DNA from: Epiperipatus broadwayi
Lineage: Eukaryota > Onychophora > Udeonychophora > Euonychophora > Peripatidae
Assembly (NCBI GenBank): GCA_028023455.1
Contig: JAQFVV010012394.1
Location: forward strand, 21,224,900 to 21,288,899
DNA: 64,000 nucleotides
Reading direction: 5' to 3'
The notes under the pieces were generated by a model. That model saw only the letters and a list, made by a program, of their open reading frames with translations, made no database searches and had not been told where the DNA came from. The translations under genes were made by a program, and so were the position numbers. Positions within the stretch are counted from its first letter, which is position 1. Every line of letters starts with the position of its first letter. Below are positions 1-12,439 of the stretch, one piece after another.

Positions 1-430
1 CCAGTTCTATTACTTGTGGTATTTGACCTACTTATGAATCTCTTGAGCAATAAAGCCATTCAATCATTTGATTTCTCTGTATGGTTTAGTACAAGGGTAA
101 AGATTCAGACTCTGTAGTCGATTGATTACAATACTGGAACGTCCAATGCTAAACTTCTTATGAACTCTTGAGTGATAAAGTCATTCAATTACTTATTTTA
201 ACTTTATTACAATATCAAAATGTTGTGTCCAATATAATTATAAAATTTGAAAGTAAATACATGCTCTTAAATGCACTTCTAATTAAATATTTTATTGTAA
301 TACTTGGTTTAATGCAATAAAAATTATCAGATTATGAAATATAAAATCCTTGTGTTGATTACTGTTCTGGCATTTCCACTGTTAAAATTTATTAAATCCT
401 GAGTAATAAAGACATTTGGTTATTTATTTA
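1..430 (+). repeat. Three copies of a short dispersed repeat (family D)
   Basis: A segment of the pattern tatgaactcttgagtaataa followed by a gCCATTcAAT-like stretch occurs near 30-80, 160-200 and 390-425. Each copy is preceded by an attact...ctgg/ttctat block. The same block recurs near 9265, 16578-16650 and 32440-32490, so it is a dispersed family rather than a local duplication. It resembles the 3' half of a SINE, but no RNA polymerase III promoter is clear in these copies. The function of the rest of 1-650 is not evident and it holds no gene. Confidence 0.5.
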
Positions 431-659
431 TTTATATATTTTATCTATTGTGATTAATATTTTATATTTATTTTCAAATAGTTTGGGCTGCAGATGATGA
501 TGATTTTGAGTTATGTGGCCCAAAAATTATTAGAAGAATATAGAAAATAAGTCTGAAAATAAATATAATATATATCATTAAAAGCCAATCAACACTTAGA
601 CAATCCCAATGTCATTAACAATGACACTGTTAACAAGGCAATCTCCTGTTAACAATATA

Positions 660-1300
660 TTGAAGGAACATATCAGAATATAATATTGGAAGATGAACAA
701 TGGATTAGAAAATGTGAGGAAGCATCACATAAGGTGAACTTCAAATGAAACTATAAAAGAAAATTATATATTGGATAGGAAAAATAATAAATGGGATATT
801 ATGAGATGAGAATGTCTAAAAAATGGTAAACAATGAATATAGAACAGTACTGAAAAGTATCATTATATATAGAGATGGGATTTGTCAGTTGAAGAAAAGA
901 ATGGACAGAGAATGGAGAAGTTCAGAAATGAATTATTGATGAAAGTCTGCAGGAAGATTTAACAAAAAAGAATAAGCAATAAAAGAATGAGATAAACAAT
1001 AAAAAGAGTTAATGAATAGTAAATACACTAGAGTAAATTAAAATACAGGGCAATGAGAATTGTATAAACATATGGGAATGTTGTTTTTGAAAACATTACT
1101 GAAATAAAAAGAAAAAATTGGAAAGAAAGAATAGATAGGAAAACTAGAATAAAAAAATTTCAGGAAGATACATGATTGACAAAGAAGTACAGCAATTTGG
1201 AATTGAAAGATATCATAGAGCAATATTAATTGATAAGAAAAATAAGATTTGTTTTCATTAAAATAGATTCTATTAAGAAAGTGGCAAAGAATAAATAGCA
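660..1300 (+). other. Purine-rich stretch, possible coding relic, no open frame
   Basis: The plus strand is strongly A/G-biased here. Conceptual translation gives short charged stretches (rich in Lys, Glu, Asn, Ile) broken by many stops. That composition is seen in the decayed retrotransposon coding regions elsewhere in the window. I cannot match it to a family. It may be a decayed ORF or simple composition bias. Confidence 0.2.
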
Positions 1301-1439
1301 AACTGCTATTGATGATGATTAAAGTTTATTCTTTCTTAGTCATTTTAACTCCAATTGACAACCAACTTATCTTACATCCATTGTTAGAAATTCAAAAGTT
1401 TATAGTTTGTTTTAAACATTTTCATCACTATTTTATATT

Positions 1440-1534
1440 AGTTTTTTTTTCATATGTCAAATGCATTGATGGGGAAGCGAACCCGGATCAGCTACTTGAA
1501 AAGCAGCTATGCTAACCACTAGGCCACCAATGCT
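1440..1534 (-). repeat. tRNA-like retroposon (copy 1)
   Basis: On the minus strand, 1533-1463 can be folded like a tRNA. The ends GCATTGG and TCAATGC pair with one G-T pair. There is an A-box-like GCCTAGTGGTTAGC and an anticodon-like arm whose 7-nt loop TTTTCAA would read TTC (Glu-like). The B box GGGTTCGCTTCCC is near-perfect. The T stem pairs poorly (about 3 bp), so a functional tRNA is unlikely. The 3' flank is ATTTGACATATG followed by an A run. A second copy at 42.2 kb shares the ends, the B box and an ACAyATGA-plus-A-run tail, which points to a retroposed family. Confidence 0.6.
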
Positions 1535-2364
1535 TGACTATTTTTCGACTGCCACTTGATTTCAAGGTTTCCAGTGAATACATAAAACAGTGAATAATAG
1601 CAAACCCTATGTAATTCACAAATTTAGCTTACTTATGCATATATATCATGTTTGTGATTTAATTTTTAAAATGTAGACAGGTACTAACAAAAATAATTAA
1701 CAAAAAATAAAATAATTTGAACAGGTAGTACAATAATGAACTAAAGAGAAAGAGGGAGAATTGCATGATTGACTATATACATAATGAAATATCTTGCTGA
1801 GAAAAGACCCATAATATAGATGAGTATGAATATGAAATGTATGAATTCAAATTTACAATTTCTAATTTTTAACCTTTTTATTTAATAGTTTTTAAAACAT
1901 ATGATTCACTGATCCTTTGTGGGTTGGGTAAGTCTGTGGATATGAGGGGACCAGTATAACTTGTTTAGAATGTGTGTGATTATTATTAAAATGGGCATTA
2001 AAACGATAAAACAATATTTTTAATTGCAAATCCAATATTCTTCATAAAACTGTATATTTGTCAATTTTTTAAAATATTAAGTACTAAACTATGAGATTTA
2101 CTTATTAAAATATTTCAACAATTTATAGACAATCACCCACAACTAATATACATTAGTCATTATTTATATGAAAACAATAGAGAGCTGTGAATCAGTTTAT
2201 ATTAGACTGAAGAAGATTATAAAATACAAATCAGTAAACACAACATTTGGTGTTTAGATAAACATTTAAATTTTACTAAAATCAAATATATGTTAAGGAA
2301 ATTATAACTTGCCAAGCATCATGTGACTGGAAGTTTACATAGAGTTAGTGTTGTAAGAAGCAGT

Positions 2365-2500
2365 TCTCTTCTCCAGAGCCATCTAGTGTAAGCTTGAATA
2401 ATCATTGGGGATGTATATAGGAAGATATTGAATGTGGATATCAGCATTAACATCTATTGATTACTCAAGCTAAGAATGAATGTCTCTGGAATGGAGTGAA
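2365..2500. repeat. Small fold-back element, family A
   Basis: The left end (CTCCAGAGCCATCTAGTG...AGCTTGAATAATC) and the reverse complement of the right end (CTCCATTCCAGAGACATTC...AGCTTGAGTAATC) match over about 45 bp. The arms belong to the family also seen at 17738-17978 and 21485-21964. No coding capacity. Confidence 0.5.
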
Positions 2501-2754
2501 AAGAATACTTGTTACAGTAAAACTATTTGACCGGATGTGGTATTATTTTATAAAATATGTAAAGAGAATATGCGATATGTTTTTTACCAAAAAAAAAAGT
2601 ATTTAAGACAATGAAAAAGTCACTAATATACAGATTTAATCTGAAATTAAGTACAGTATATATACACCAAGATTTTCTTTACATCTTAATCTACTGAAAG
2701 GTGTATTGATTTATTTTATTACTTGGGTGTTCATAAAACGTTTGAATGCCAATA

Positions 2755-2840
2755 TGACAAAACTGATGCTACAATGCATGGACCTTGAACCCTTGAGTCC
2801 ATCACTATATTAAACCATGCAGGTTACTGATGTAATCATT
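2755..2840 (-). repeat. Dispersed repeat family C (SINE-like)
   Basis: The minus strand carries CTGCATGGTTTAATATAGTG followed by an aGGGTTCAAGGTCC B-box-like block. Related copies lie near 17385-17455, 17625-17700 and 30560-30615. The GTTTAAtRCAGTGRTRGA core and the downstream GGTTC block suggest a tRNA-derived origin. All copies are diverged. Confidence 0.4.
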
Positions 2841-5800
2841 TAAATTTGGACATATAGTTTCTGTTTGTTAAATTAAATACAATTGCCTACTATTTAAGTG
2901 ACAAATCAATGATTTCAGTTAGGAAACAAATGTAAATTAAAGATTTTGAGCATTATCTTTCTTTTTGATATAGATTTGTATTAATTTTTCATATTTTTAA
3001 AAATATATATATCTAATTCTATATTTGAAAATATTATTATTTGCTAGTTTATCAATTATTTAAATGCTTTGTGTGACGTAATGTAAAGATAGATTAGCAG
3101 ATTATTATAGCGAGAGTTTTGGAACAAACCCCATCCGTCATTGTGCTGTCAAAGGCCTCTTCTCCTACTGATTAATTACCGTTTAATTATTTGTACTTTA
3201 TTTTTTAAAACACTTTTTTTTCTTTGTAATGATGACTCTTCATGTATTTGACAAATTTATTTTAATCGGAATCTTTGACTATAATTCCTTCTTTTCTGAT
3301 ATAATTTATTCTCCTTGTATGTTGTATTTTGGTTTACTTTAACTTTGAATATATCGTGTCTGTGGCATCATTTCAAATCTTTACTTTTGTCAATTATTAT
3401 TAATATCTTACATGATGATTACTATTCAAGATTCGCGTATTTTTAATTCTCATTTCTGTCTCTATTTAAGTACAAAGCTGATTTATAAAACCGTGATTTA
3501 TTTTTAAAAAGAGGAAATAATATACCAATAATTCTTGGTAAAATTAGTGTTTGGTTGCTTGTGGCAACCATAAAACAACAGCTAAGACAAAGCTGTAAAA
3601 TGTTTAGTAGAAAAAATATATTTATTGCGTAATAAAATCAGTTACATTTTGTTAGAAAAATATAAAATAGTTTAATAAATTGCTAGTTTATATATATAGT
3701 CACAGTTACTAACGACAGAAATAAATTATGATGATTATATATGATATTCCATAGAGAGATTTAAAAATTACAGAAATTAATATACTGTATATGTTTCTGT
3801 CATGTGACATTACTGAATTTTACTACCTTAATGCCTTTACTAGTTTAAAATTTTCAGGTTTGCTGCAAACTGCTAAAAGTGGAATTTCATTTCGTAATGG
3901 AACTTTTCATTAAATAGAAGAAACAATGGATAATAACTTCGTAAATGTTCGTGTTTCAGTGAACCTTGAAACAGTTTATATTAAGTAGAATGTATTTAAG
4001 AAAAGAAAGTAAAAAGGAAACAAAATTTAAATGTCATGATAAAAAGGCTTTTAGTGATTCACATCTAATAGAAGGTATATTTTGAAACCAATATGGTCCA
4101 TTTGCCCTATGCAGTTTAATCCAATACTAAGATTAGCAACTTAAAAGCTAAAGGTTACTGAATGGATTCCCAGCTGAGGAAAATTAAAAAATATTCAGTT
4201 TGGCTAATTGAATAGACTAAACTCTTGGGTATTTTGATGATACATAACAATTCACTGTGTGGTTATTATTTTAATTGTTATATAAATTCATACATTGTTC
4301 TATGATTCAGTATTTAAACTGCATCAGTTATATTCAATAGTTATCATACATTTGTTATCATGGAAAACATTAAAAATATTTCATAAAAATAAATCTTCAA
4401 ACTTCTTAAAACAATATAAGACAAGAGCTGCTTTCCATTCCAGTGCCATATAGTATAACCTTGGGTAATCAATAATTACTCAATGCTTATACAATTACTA
4501 TCCTTCATATTTATATTTCCATGCTTAGACAGTTTTTGGATTTTGTATTTCCCCAGTGATGCATGGAATTCAATTTTGAATTCAAGTCTTACTGACACAA
4601 GGAAACTTCAAAAGTTGTTTTGAGTATTAGGAGTTTGTATGGGTTAAGATTTTATATGCATTAAGTAGTCATTGATATTCAAACTTACACTAGAAAGAGA
4701 GATGCTATTGTCTTAATGATAATGGTACCTCACTACTCTTGATATTATTATATGTTCATACATATAAGAAATCAGTGAATACCTTATGGCACTGTCTACC
4801 AGTTAGACAGACATGCTTTTATTTACTCATCTTTGTCAATGTGGAGCATGGAGTTTTACATATTAATCTTCTGTTATGCTAATCCTAAATTAGTAGCTAA
4901 TCTACATATCCATTTTAGATTATTCAACTAATGGATTCTAGTTACTTCTGGATGGAAGATAAAATGAGATTTGAGACATGCTGGAATGATAAGATGTTAA
5001 ACATTTAAAATATGGTGTCATCTTTACTACTGATGGGCACTGAATCTATTTTTTTACCATTTTAATGTAGGATATGGTAGAATTTGTGCAATCCCTCATA
5101 CCAAAAATCTGAAGTTAGAGTAAGTTCCCAATACATTGAAAATTTAATACTTTCTTTTTAAATCATTTATGAAGAATTGAAAAAGCAAATTGAAATCATT
5201 TATTATCGTTGCATTTTGGATTCAGTAAATTATATTACCTGTGTGAATTTAAAATCTGATAAATATATTTACTATATCAAATTATTTAATTAATAATCAA
5301 AACACACAGACACCCATCACATGTCCCAAGCTTACACAAAGGTTTTTAATAATTTATGTATTTCTCTCAAATTCTGCCACCTATTGTCAGCTTAATTAAT
5401 CAATAGATACTATATATGCTATTTATTAAATACCTATGCATTGATATGTATATCCCAGCCTATTTTCCAGACTCAGGCTTTTATCAGTGAGGAGTTTTGA
5501 ACTTTGGTCTAATGCATTTCTTATCCAATAATCATCTTTTATTCATCTATGTATTTTCAAGATACCAGCATGAAATAAAAAATTTTTTGAATCCAGTCCA
5601 ACTTGTTTGCATATAGATCAGGCATCAATTTAGTATATATATATATTGGTGTTCTCAGATTATTAATAATATAATCACCTCTATCTTTTAGTCAAGATTG
5701 GTATGAACCTCCCACTCCCCAATTATCACATGACTCCAACTTATAAAATATTTGTCAATATATAATTATTTAATCCTAAAATGCCTAACAAATCTAAATA

Positions 5801-7752
5801 CTTATATGAGCAAGTTGGCTTGGATTCAAAATAATGATTTTCCGATTTCAGGCCACTAGTTTGATAGTAAAAAAAAAAAAAAAAAAAAGGTAAAATGAGC
5901 TTGCTAAATGAAAAATAGATAAGATCCGCATCAGAGATGAAAGCCTTAAGCCAGAACTAGTTAAATATTATATCGTACACCTACTATTTACTCAGATATC
6001 CAATTGGTGGCAGAGGTGGAATAGAAATAAATAATTCACTCTAAAAGTATAATAAGTAATTCTCTCTAGAAAACGTAATAAATAATTCTTGTAAGATTTC
6101 ATTGTCATTACAAATATTTTTAGTTTAATGTTTCAGCATTTACTTAAATTTGAAATCTTGAGTTGAAAGCATTTACTAGATTAAGCTAAAAAGTAATAAA
6201 CATTGTGGAGATTCTTTTCTATTTTAATATATTAAAGAAAAGCTACTTCTGACAAACATGTTTCTATATATATGTGCATGAAGTTTTCGATTCAAGGGGG
6301 GGGGGTCGGTTATCACGATAATAAAGTACTGTAGCCAAGCTAATAATATACTTCATTATTGTTATTATATATATAAAACATCAAAAAGTAAAATAGCCCT
6401 ATAGAGCAAACATTTTACCAACAATTCCTCATAAAGGAATGTGAAGGAGTTGGTACGTAGAAGGTTGTCCACATGCCTTAATTTGCATCTCCTTAATATA
6501 AGTTAATTTAATATTACACATTTACATCTTTGTGCATGTTTACATATACATAAATTATTTAAAAGCACACAGCTAAAAATAGATAATAAAATAAACAATA
6601 TTCCAGTAATCTTTAAGCCTCTATCTAAAATAAAATTCAAAAACAAATATCTAGCTATAATACCATTGTTTATTATTAGTCTAGAGGATTTTAAAATTAG
6701 TATGATGTCATTAGAACAGGGGTGTCAATTATATATACATACAAGTACAAAAACTTTCCAAATTTTCATATCAGTGCAAAAATCTCTTTATTAAACTCCA
6801 GAAAACATAAACTGACCATTTGCACGTGCTACTTTGGATTTTATAAATATAACAAGTCTGATCAATGATATTATTCTGAATGAACCTTAAATCAACCACA
6901 CCCTTTTATAATACAGTCAAAGATGGAATTCACAATATAGAGATAATTCTTTTACTTTTTAAACCATTATGGATATATATTATAAAAAATAAAAAGTAAA
7001 CCAGTTTTTTGAAAATACCCTGCAAGGCAAGGCACCACAACACCTACTCTCATAGAGAAACAACAACTCACCAGATTTGCCAATTTCAGATGATGAGTTG
7101 GATATTTGGCAGTTTCTATCCTTATTTTAAGAATAACATGGATAATACAGCTCCCTTCTATATTGTAAGATGGAGTTTAAATCCAAGGCAAAAAAAAAAA
7201 AATGTTGAGAATTTTTTTAAGGCAGATCCATACTTAACCTAGCTAATATATATCCATTCACTTTATTTTTTAATTTTGAAATAAAGTTTCAAGCAAATAA
7301 GAAAAATCAATTTGTCACAATATTTTTATGTAAATTAAATTTGCAGAGCTCACATTGAAATCTGCACTGAGGTATTGGAGTACATGTTATTTGTCATTTC
7401 CACCCAATGAACAGTAATACATTTTAAATACAATGAACCTACTTCTACAAGTGTTCTGGTTAATGGTGTTAATATTCCCTTCACAACACTCTGTTCTACT
7501 GTTATATAATGCCAAATATAAGTTCACACAAATCAATTTTATTACTAATACATAGAAAAATGTAAAAAAAAACAACTAATTAACTATTGTTTTTGTGTGC
7601 ATTCTTTTTATCAATTAAAATCATTTTATTACGCAGCCTCATATTAATTATGTAAATTCAATCAAGTGTTTAATGAAATATCTATCTCAGTTTAATTGGT
7701 TATTTGAATAATAATTTTTTAAAATTTTATTCTTTTTGAGTTTCAGTGGAGC

Positions 7753-7955
7753 CACCTTAGTTGGGTCAACTGCACTCTGTTTGAATCAATTTCACTCTAT
7801 TTGAATCAATTGAACCATAATTGGGGCAACTGCACTCAAATTTGAGTCAATTATATTCTTGTTGAGTCAACTACTTTTTAGTTGAATCAATTACATTCTA
7901 TTTGAGTGAATTATACCCTAGTTGAGTCATTAGCACTCTAGTGGATTCAACTGCA
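7753..7955. repeat. Phased 20-bp tandem array of TTGAGTCAA-like sites
   Basis: Ten degenerate repeats whose core is the near-palindrome TTGA(G/A)TCAA. Cores start at 7761, 7781, 7801, 7821, 7842, 7862, 7882, 7902, 7922 and 7942, a spacing of exactly 20 bp except for one 21-bp step. The linker is typically ctGCACTCTa. TGAGTCA is the AP-1 (bZIP) consensus, and several copies match it exactly (for example 7843-7849, 7863-7869 and 7923-7929). The sequence shows a minisatellite. A regulatory role is inference. Confidence 0.75.
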
Positions 7956-8941
7956 GACTTAAAGAAAACAATCATTAAACAAATTTCTTGCTTCTTTTAA
8001 CCCTTTATTGTTTAAATGAAAATAAATATATATATATTGAAAAACTTACATTGCAATTGTATGCAGCAGAAAAAATCTAGATGAATGATGATTGTTACTT
8101 ACATTTGTCAATTCTCTGTGAGGCATAATGTGCCAATAGAAGGCCAGATTTGAGAGATAAAAGTCTCTAGATTAGTCTGTCATATAACCTACCAAGCAAC
8201 TAATTCTTTTATTAATGACCTATATTTAGTACATTTGACTTATTCTTCAGCAGGGAAATAATTACCATAAATCAGTGGAGACAATTGTTTCTTAACCTAT
8301 TAGCTTAAGAATTCCATATCCTAGAGTGTTATGTTATCAGAATTAAAGTATATATAAAATATAAAACAATATATAAAAGCTTGTTTAGAATTTAACTCTC
8401 AAATTTACCTTCATGCTACTCCCATAAAGATTTATATTTTAAAGATTAATTCTTGTTTGTTACTTATATTTAGTTTTTAGTTGTTGTAAGCACTCTATTA
8501 CTCATGTACCAAAATTAAATGATTTATGGCCTATAATATTTGAGAAATAGTAGAGTAAATGACTTTGAACCTCAAGGGTGATGGATTATGGTGTAGCTGC
8601 CATTTCCAGTGCTCAATCTTTTTATAAACTTTGGATCAATAAACTGCTCTGTTATTTTACATAAATTATATAAAATTTGTAAACTGGGAGTTAACTAACA
8701 TTTAATAGTTTCATAATCTTATATGACTTAAAGTAATGGTGGAGTGGAAGAGTCAGAGCTGAAGATTTTAGAATGGAATCTCAGGTAGGCAGTCAAATTA
8801 ATTGAATGGAAAAGTTCAATGTTTGACAGCCATTAAGATGTTTAACATCACATGATCTCCTAAAAAATGTATCACATGATTACTTAATAGTTTCATATCA
8901 TTGATTGCATAACAAGAGTATCAGAGTCTGGAATTTAAAGT
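7956..8941. other. No gene seen
   Basis: AT-rich sequence with no convincing frame. A diverged family-D-like block (ccatttccagtgctcaat) lies near 8600, and TCACATGATC-type motifs that recur at ends of repeats lie near 8848 and 8873. Confidence 0.5.
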
Positions 8942-9159
8942 CTTCATATACATTACTTTTTTATAATCTCATATACATTTTAATACAAATATTTATATAA
9001 TTCCTCCTTTATTTTTCTAATAGTTTCGACTGTCCTGCAGTCTTCATCAGAGGTTAGATTGCAGGACAGTCGAAACTGTTAGAAAAATAAAGGAGGAATT
9101 ATATAAAAATTTGCATTAGAGTGTATATGAGGAGATTATAAACAAGTAATATATATGAA
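8942..9159. mobile_element. Fold-back element / long hairpin (family F2)
   Basis: Near-perfect inverted repeat with arms of about 100 bp around a loop of about 15 nt (ttcatcagaggttag). The innermost arm is AGTTTCGACTGTCCTGCAGTC and its complement is GATTGCAGGACAGTCGAAAC. It has no coding capacity, so it would be a non-autonomous inverted-repeat (MITE-like) element. The same central block is found in the hairpin at 51898-52101, so it is a family and not a chance palindrome. Confidence 0.75.
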
Positions 9160-9821
9160 TATATAAAAAAATGCAAAAACAGTAAAGGAGAAGATATAAG
9201 AATAATACTTCTAATATAAAACCTTTACAATTCTAATTCAAATACCTTCACCACTCATACTTTTTGATTTCCTGAGCAGTAAGACCATTTGATTATCATT
9301 TTCATTTATAGGAATTAATTATAAATGATTATTTAACAATAATGTAAAATTAAATAATAAAAAGGAATGAAAACATTAACATTTAATAATATATAGTAAA
9401 ATTTTACTGATTGTATAAATATATCTTATTGCGAAATAATATGAATGGGTATTAATATCTTTTATTAGCCATTCATTAGATTAGAAATTATCCACTTAAT
9501 AAATAATATTTCTGTAGTGTAGTTTTCACTACACCAGTCTAACACAAGGTAGGGGCTAGTTTCTGTCTGCTTTTAAAAGAGAAAGTAATGTCCTTAGAAA
9601 AAAGGGGAAAATAGAAAGAATACACTAAGAAATAATTCAATAAAAGCTATCAAAAAATTTTTTTTAATTAATTCTTTATATGTGAAGGTGAAAGAATTAT
9701 TCAAATCATATTTTGGATTTAATCTCATTTTTGAAATATATACTAAGAATGAATTTTTGATTTACCAAATCCAGAGAAAGTTAGTAATGTTCTATAGAAA
9801 CATTGAGGGTATTTCTGTAAT

Positions 9822-10370
9822 ATATATATATATAAACATTACGAGCATAATGCTAAACTAGTCAATAAATAATTAAATCCAAATTCAAAACTCAAACAGA
9901 TTAGCCAAGAAAATAAAATCAAAAACACAACCAATGATTTCACTGCTACAAGCAGATTTCTCAAATGTAAAGAACTGCAACACAACACCATACTTATATT
10001 AAACATAATCCACAATTCCACTTACCTGCCATACGCCCTTAATATTAAAAAAACTTCTAAATAAGTTAATTGCTTCAAAATCATAAATTTTAAATAATAA
10101 AGATTCTTTAATTCTTCTTTTAAGAATCTTTATTATTAAAAATTTATTATTCTGAAGCAATTAACTTATTTAAAAGTTCTTTTAATATTAAGGATGGATG
10201 AGAAGTATATGGAATTGTGGGAAATGTTTAATATAAATATGGTGTTATATAGTAGTTCTTTACACTTGAGAAGTCTGCTTGTAGCAGTGAAACCATTGGT
10301 AGTGTTTTAGAGTTTATTTTTTTTGTCTAGTGTGATTGAATTGTGAATGTTAGTTATATATATATAAATA
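9822..10370. mobile_element. 550-bp palindromic element (family F3)
   Basis: Two arms of about 260 bp are inverted copies of each other. Examples are TTTCACTGCTACAAGCAG (left, near 9938) against the complement of CTGCTTGTAGCAGTGAAA (right, near 10273), and GTTAATTGCTTC (near 10055) against GAAGCAATTAAC (near 10155). The centre (10105-10125) is a taattcttctttt loop. A 60-codon open frame in the left arm on the minus strand is a by-product of the arm sequence. A single-arm relative lies at 27945-28100. No transposase is seen. Confidence 0.75.
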
Positions 10371-10497
10371 AAATAAAATGTTGGATACAAAATAGTTTTA
10401 ATAAAATGACAATAAAAATAATAAAGTATAATGGTAATAATTTATTTTATAAATAACTATGATAAACTGCAAAACTATTGCAGATTCTTTATTCTTC

Positions 10498-10577
10498 AAC
10501 TGAAAACCATTTAAATGTAGCAAAATAACACGTGATGGCATTTACTTTCACTAAATTTAAATGATTTTCAGTTAAAG
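10498..10577. repeat. Short inverted repeat
   Basis: CTGAAAACCATTTAAATG at the left and CATTTAAATTTAGTG.../catttAAATGATTTTCAG-type sequence at the right form arms of about 22 bp. It could be a minor fold-back element or a chance structure in AT-rich DNA. Confidence 0.35.
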
Positions 10578-10579
10578 AA

Positions 10580-12435
10580 AGTTACAAAATGAACTGAAAT
10601 GTACTTCTTCAAATTTATTGTAATTATTTATGTAATATATTATTACCATTATATATTATCTTTGATATAGTTATAAATATATATATATATATCACATTAC
10701 TATATCCTTACTACTCCTTCCATCTGATATCATTTTCATTGTGACAAATAAATTAAGTAGCATTATGTATAATTTTTTAATAAAGTTTTCCAGTTATTTT
10801 TATGCATGTATTTTTTTTATATTTGAGCATGTTTATACATACTTACAAACTTTACTCAACTCGAAAACTTCTTTGAATAAGAATGAAATGAAGTTTACCA
10901 TACATTTAGAACAGGCTGTATATAATAGTGCAATAATGTTAGACAAACAGGAAACAGAATTACTTTGTTTTACAATTAGTACTGTGCGTAACCACTGTTT
11001 GATGACATGCATCCACAATATGGGTTGGGAGTCAATCTCTGATAGTATCTTAATATTCAGAGTTTATTTTATCGACAGAATTCTGAATCATTTTAAAAGA
11101 TATTTTTATAATTGTGGCTGAGTATGTTTGAGGCACAATGAAATAAATTGGTTTGAAAAAAGAGTCCGATTCTTTTGTAAAAACTATGAGATTTGCAAAT
11201 GTAGAATTAGTCATCATCCTTTTAAAATTTGTTCAGCGTTATCACTCAGGAAAGGAGTAATGGAATTTGTAAAATTATTTATTGTTTTTTAATAACTGGT
11301 ATCACCTTATACAAAGACAACTGGTATAAGGACAGTGCTACACGAATCAGTCATGCACACATAGATTAAATTATGACTCATCAATAAGTATAGAATGATA
11401 TTGCATGTGTTGATATGCTATACGTCATTCTCATACAGTCAATAAAGTCATCAGAAAGCATATGAAACTCATTCTTACTATTGCCACTTTTCTACAGACT
11501 AATCTATTTCTGATGGATGTGTCCACTATCACTTCTACCACTTATTGACTGCTTTAGCATGTGACTTTATTGTTTGTATTGCTTACTCCAATCCATATGT
11601 GCTTACATTACCCTAAATGCACTATTTGCTATATTAAAGCTCTTAATATTATTCTAAAGTCACTGCTGTTAAAAATTCTAACAGCTCCTATATCATTATA
11701 TAATTATGCTTCTATTTGTTGCATGGAATAGCCATCTGGACTTCTACCACTCTGAAATTTACTCAGCTTCTAGCAACATTAATGATGCAATTTCAAGTCC
11801 TCTACATCAATCCATTCTTTCACTTTATTTATGCACATTTCCTGCAAGTGTGTGATTGGTTGCTGACTTTAATGACTTGTGTATATTTTTTAACCTGCTG
11901 ATTGGCATAATGTTTGGAAGCACTAATTTATCTTGCCCATAAGTATATTAATTTTTAATGATTGTTGTCTTTGACAGAATATTTTAGTTACTTAGAGAAT
12001 CCTTAATATTAGCATTCACAATTCTTAATGCTGACCACATTTCCATTATTGTAAAAACAATTAATTTGGATGAATAGAAGAAACTTGCCAGGAATATTGA
12101 GCAAATTAAAATCACTGCTGACAGACATACTGTTGGAGAGGTATCCAAAATACTCAGTATGCTCAAGGCAAATGAAGTATCTATAAAAATTAATCATAAA
12201 TACAGGAAAAATAGTCATGTATAAAATGTTTCTCCAATTAAAGTTAAATAGAAATAAAAGTAATAATGATAATAGAGCAAATGTGATTTCCATACTAATA
12301 TCGTCATTGATCAGCCTAAAAATATTTGAAGAAGACAGAGGAATAGTATCACTTATGTATTAACCTGTGAGTTACTACTAATAGTGAGTGTATTTAAAAA
12401 GTTTAAATGAAGTTAGAGTTTTTTTAAAAAAAAAA
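10580..12435. other. No established gene; one orphan open frame
   Basis: An open frame of 126 codons runs 10741-11121 on the plus strand (first ATG at 10765). It has no recognised domain, and the opposite strand is partly open too. At 11998-12215 the plus strand reads about 70 codons of protein-like sequence with one stop (containing ADRHTVGEVSKIL). Neither can be assigned to a family. Confidence 0.35.
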
Positions 12436-12439
12436 CATT

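Larger units (their letters stand above)
1541..7735. other. Intergenic AT-rich DNA without a recognisable gene
   Basis: No frame of convincing length or composition. It contains scattered arms of short dispersed repeats (2365-2500, 2755-2840, about 4425-4500 and 5340-5530), an uninterrupted A run around 5869-5888, a run of ten G at 6296-6305, and short TA microsatellites such as 5633-5646. Confidence 0.6.

Noticed and set aside
1463-1533. Functional tRNA-Glu gene
   Set aside because: The anticodon loop and boxes fit, but the T stem is poorly paired and a diverged sister copy with an A-rich tail indicates a retroposon.
9839-10021. 60-codon minus-strand frame with hydrophobic residues as a membrane peptide
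   Set aside because: It lies wholly in one arm of the 550-bp palindrome, and the other arm has the same reading broken by stops.
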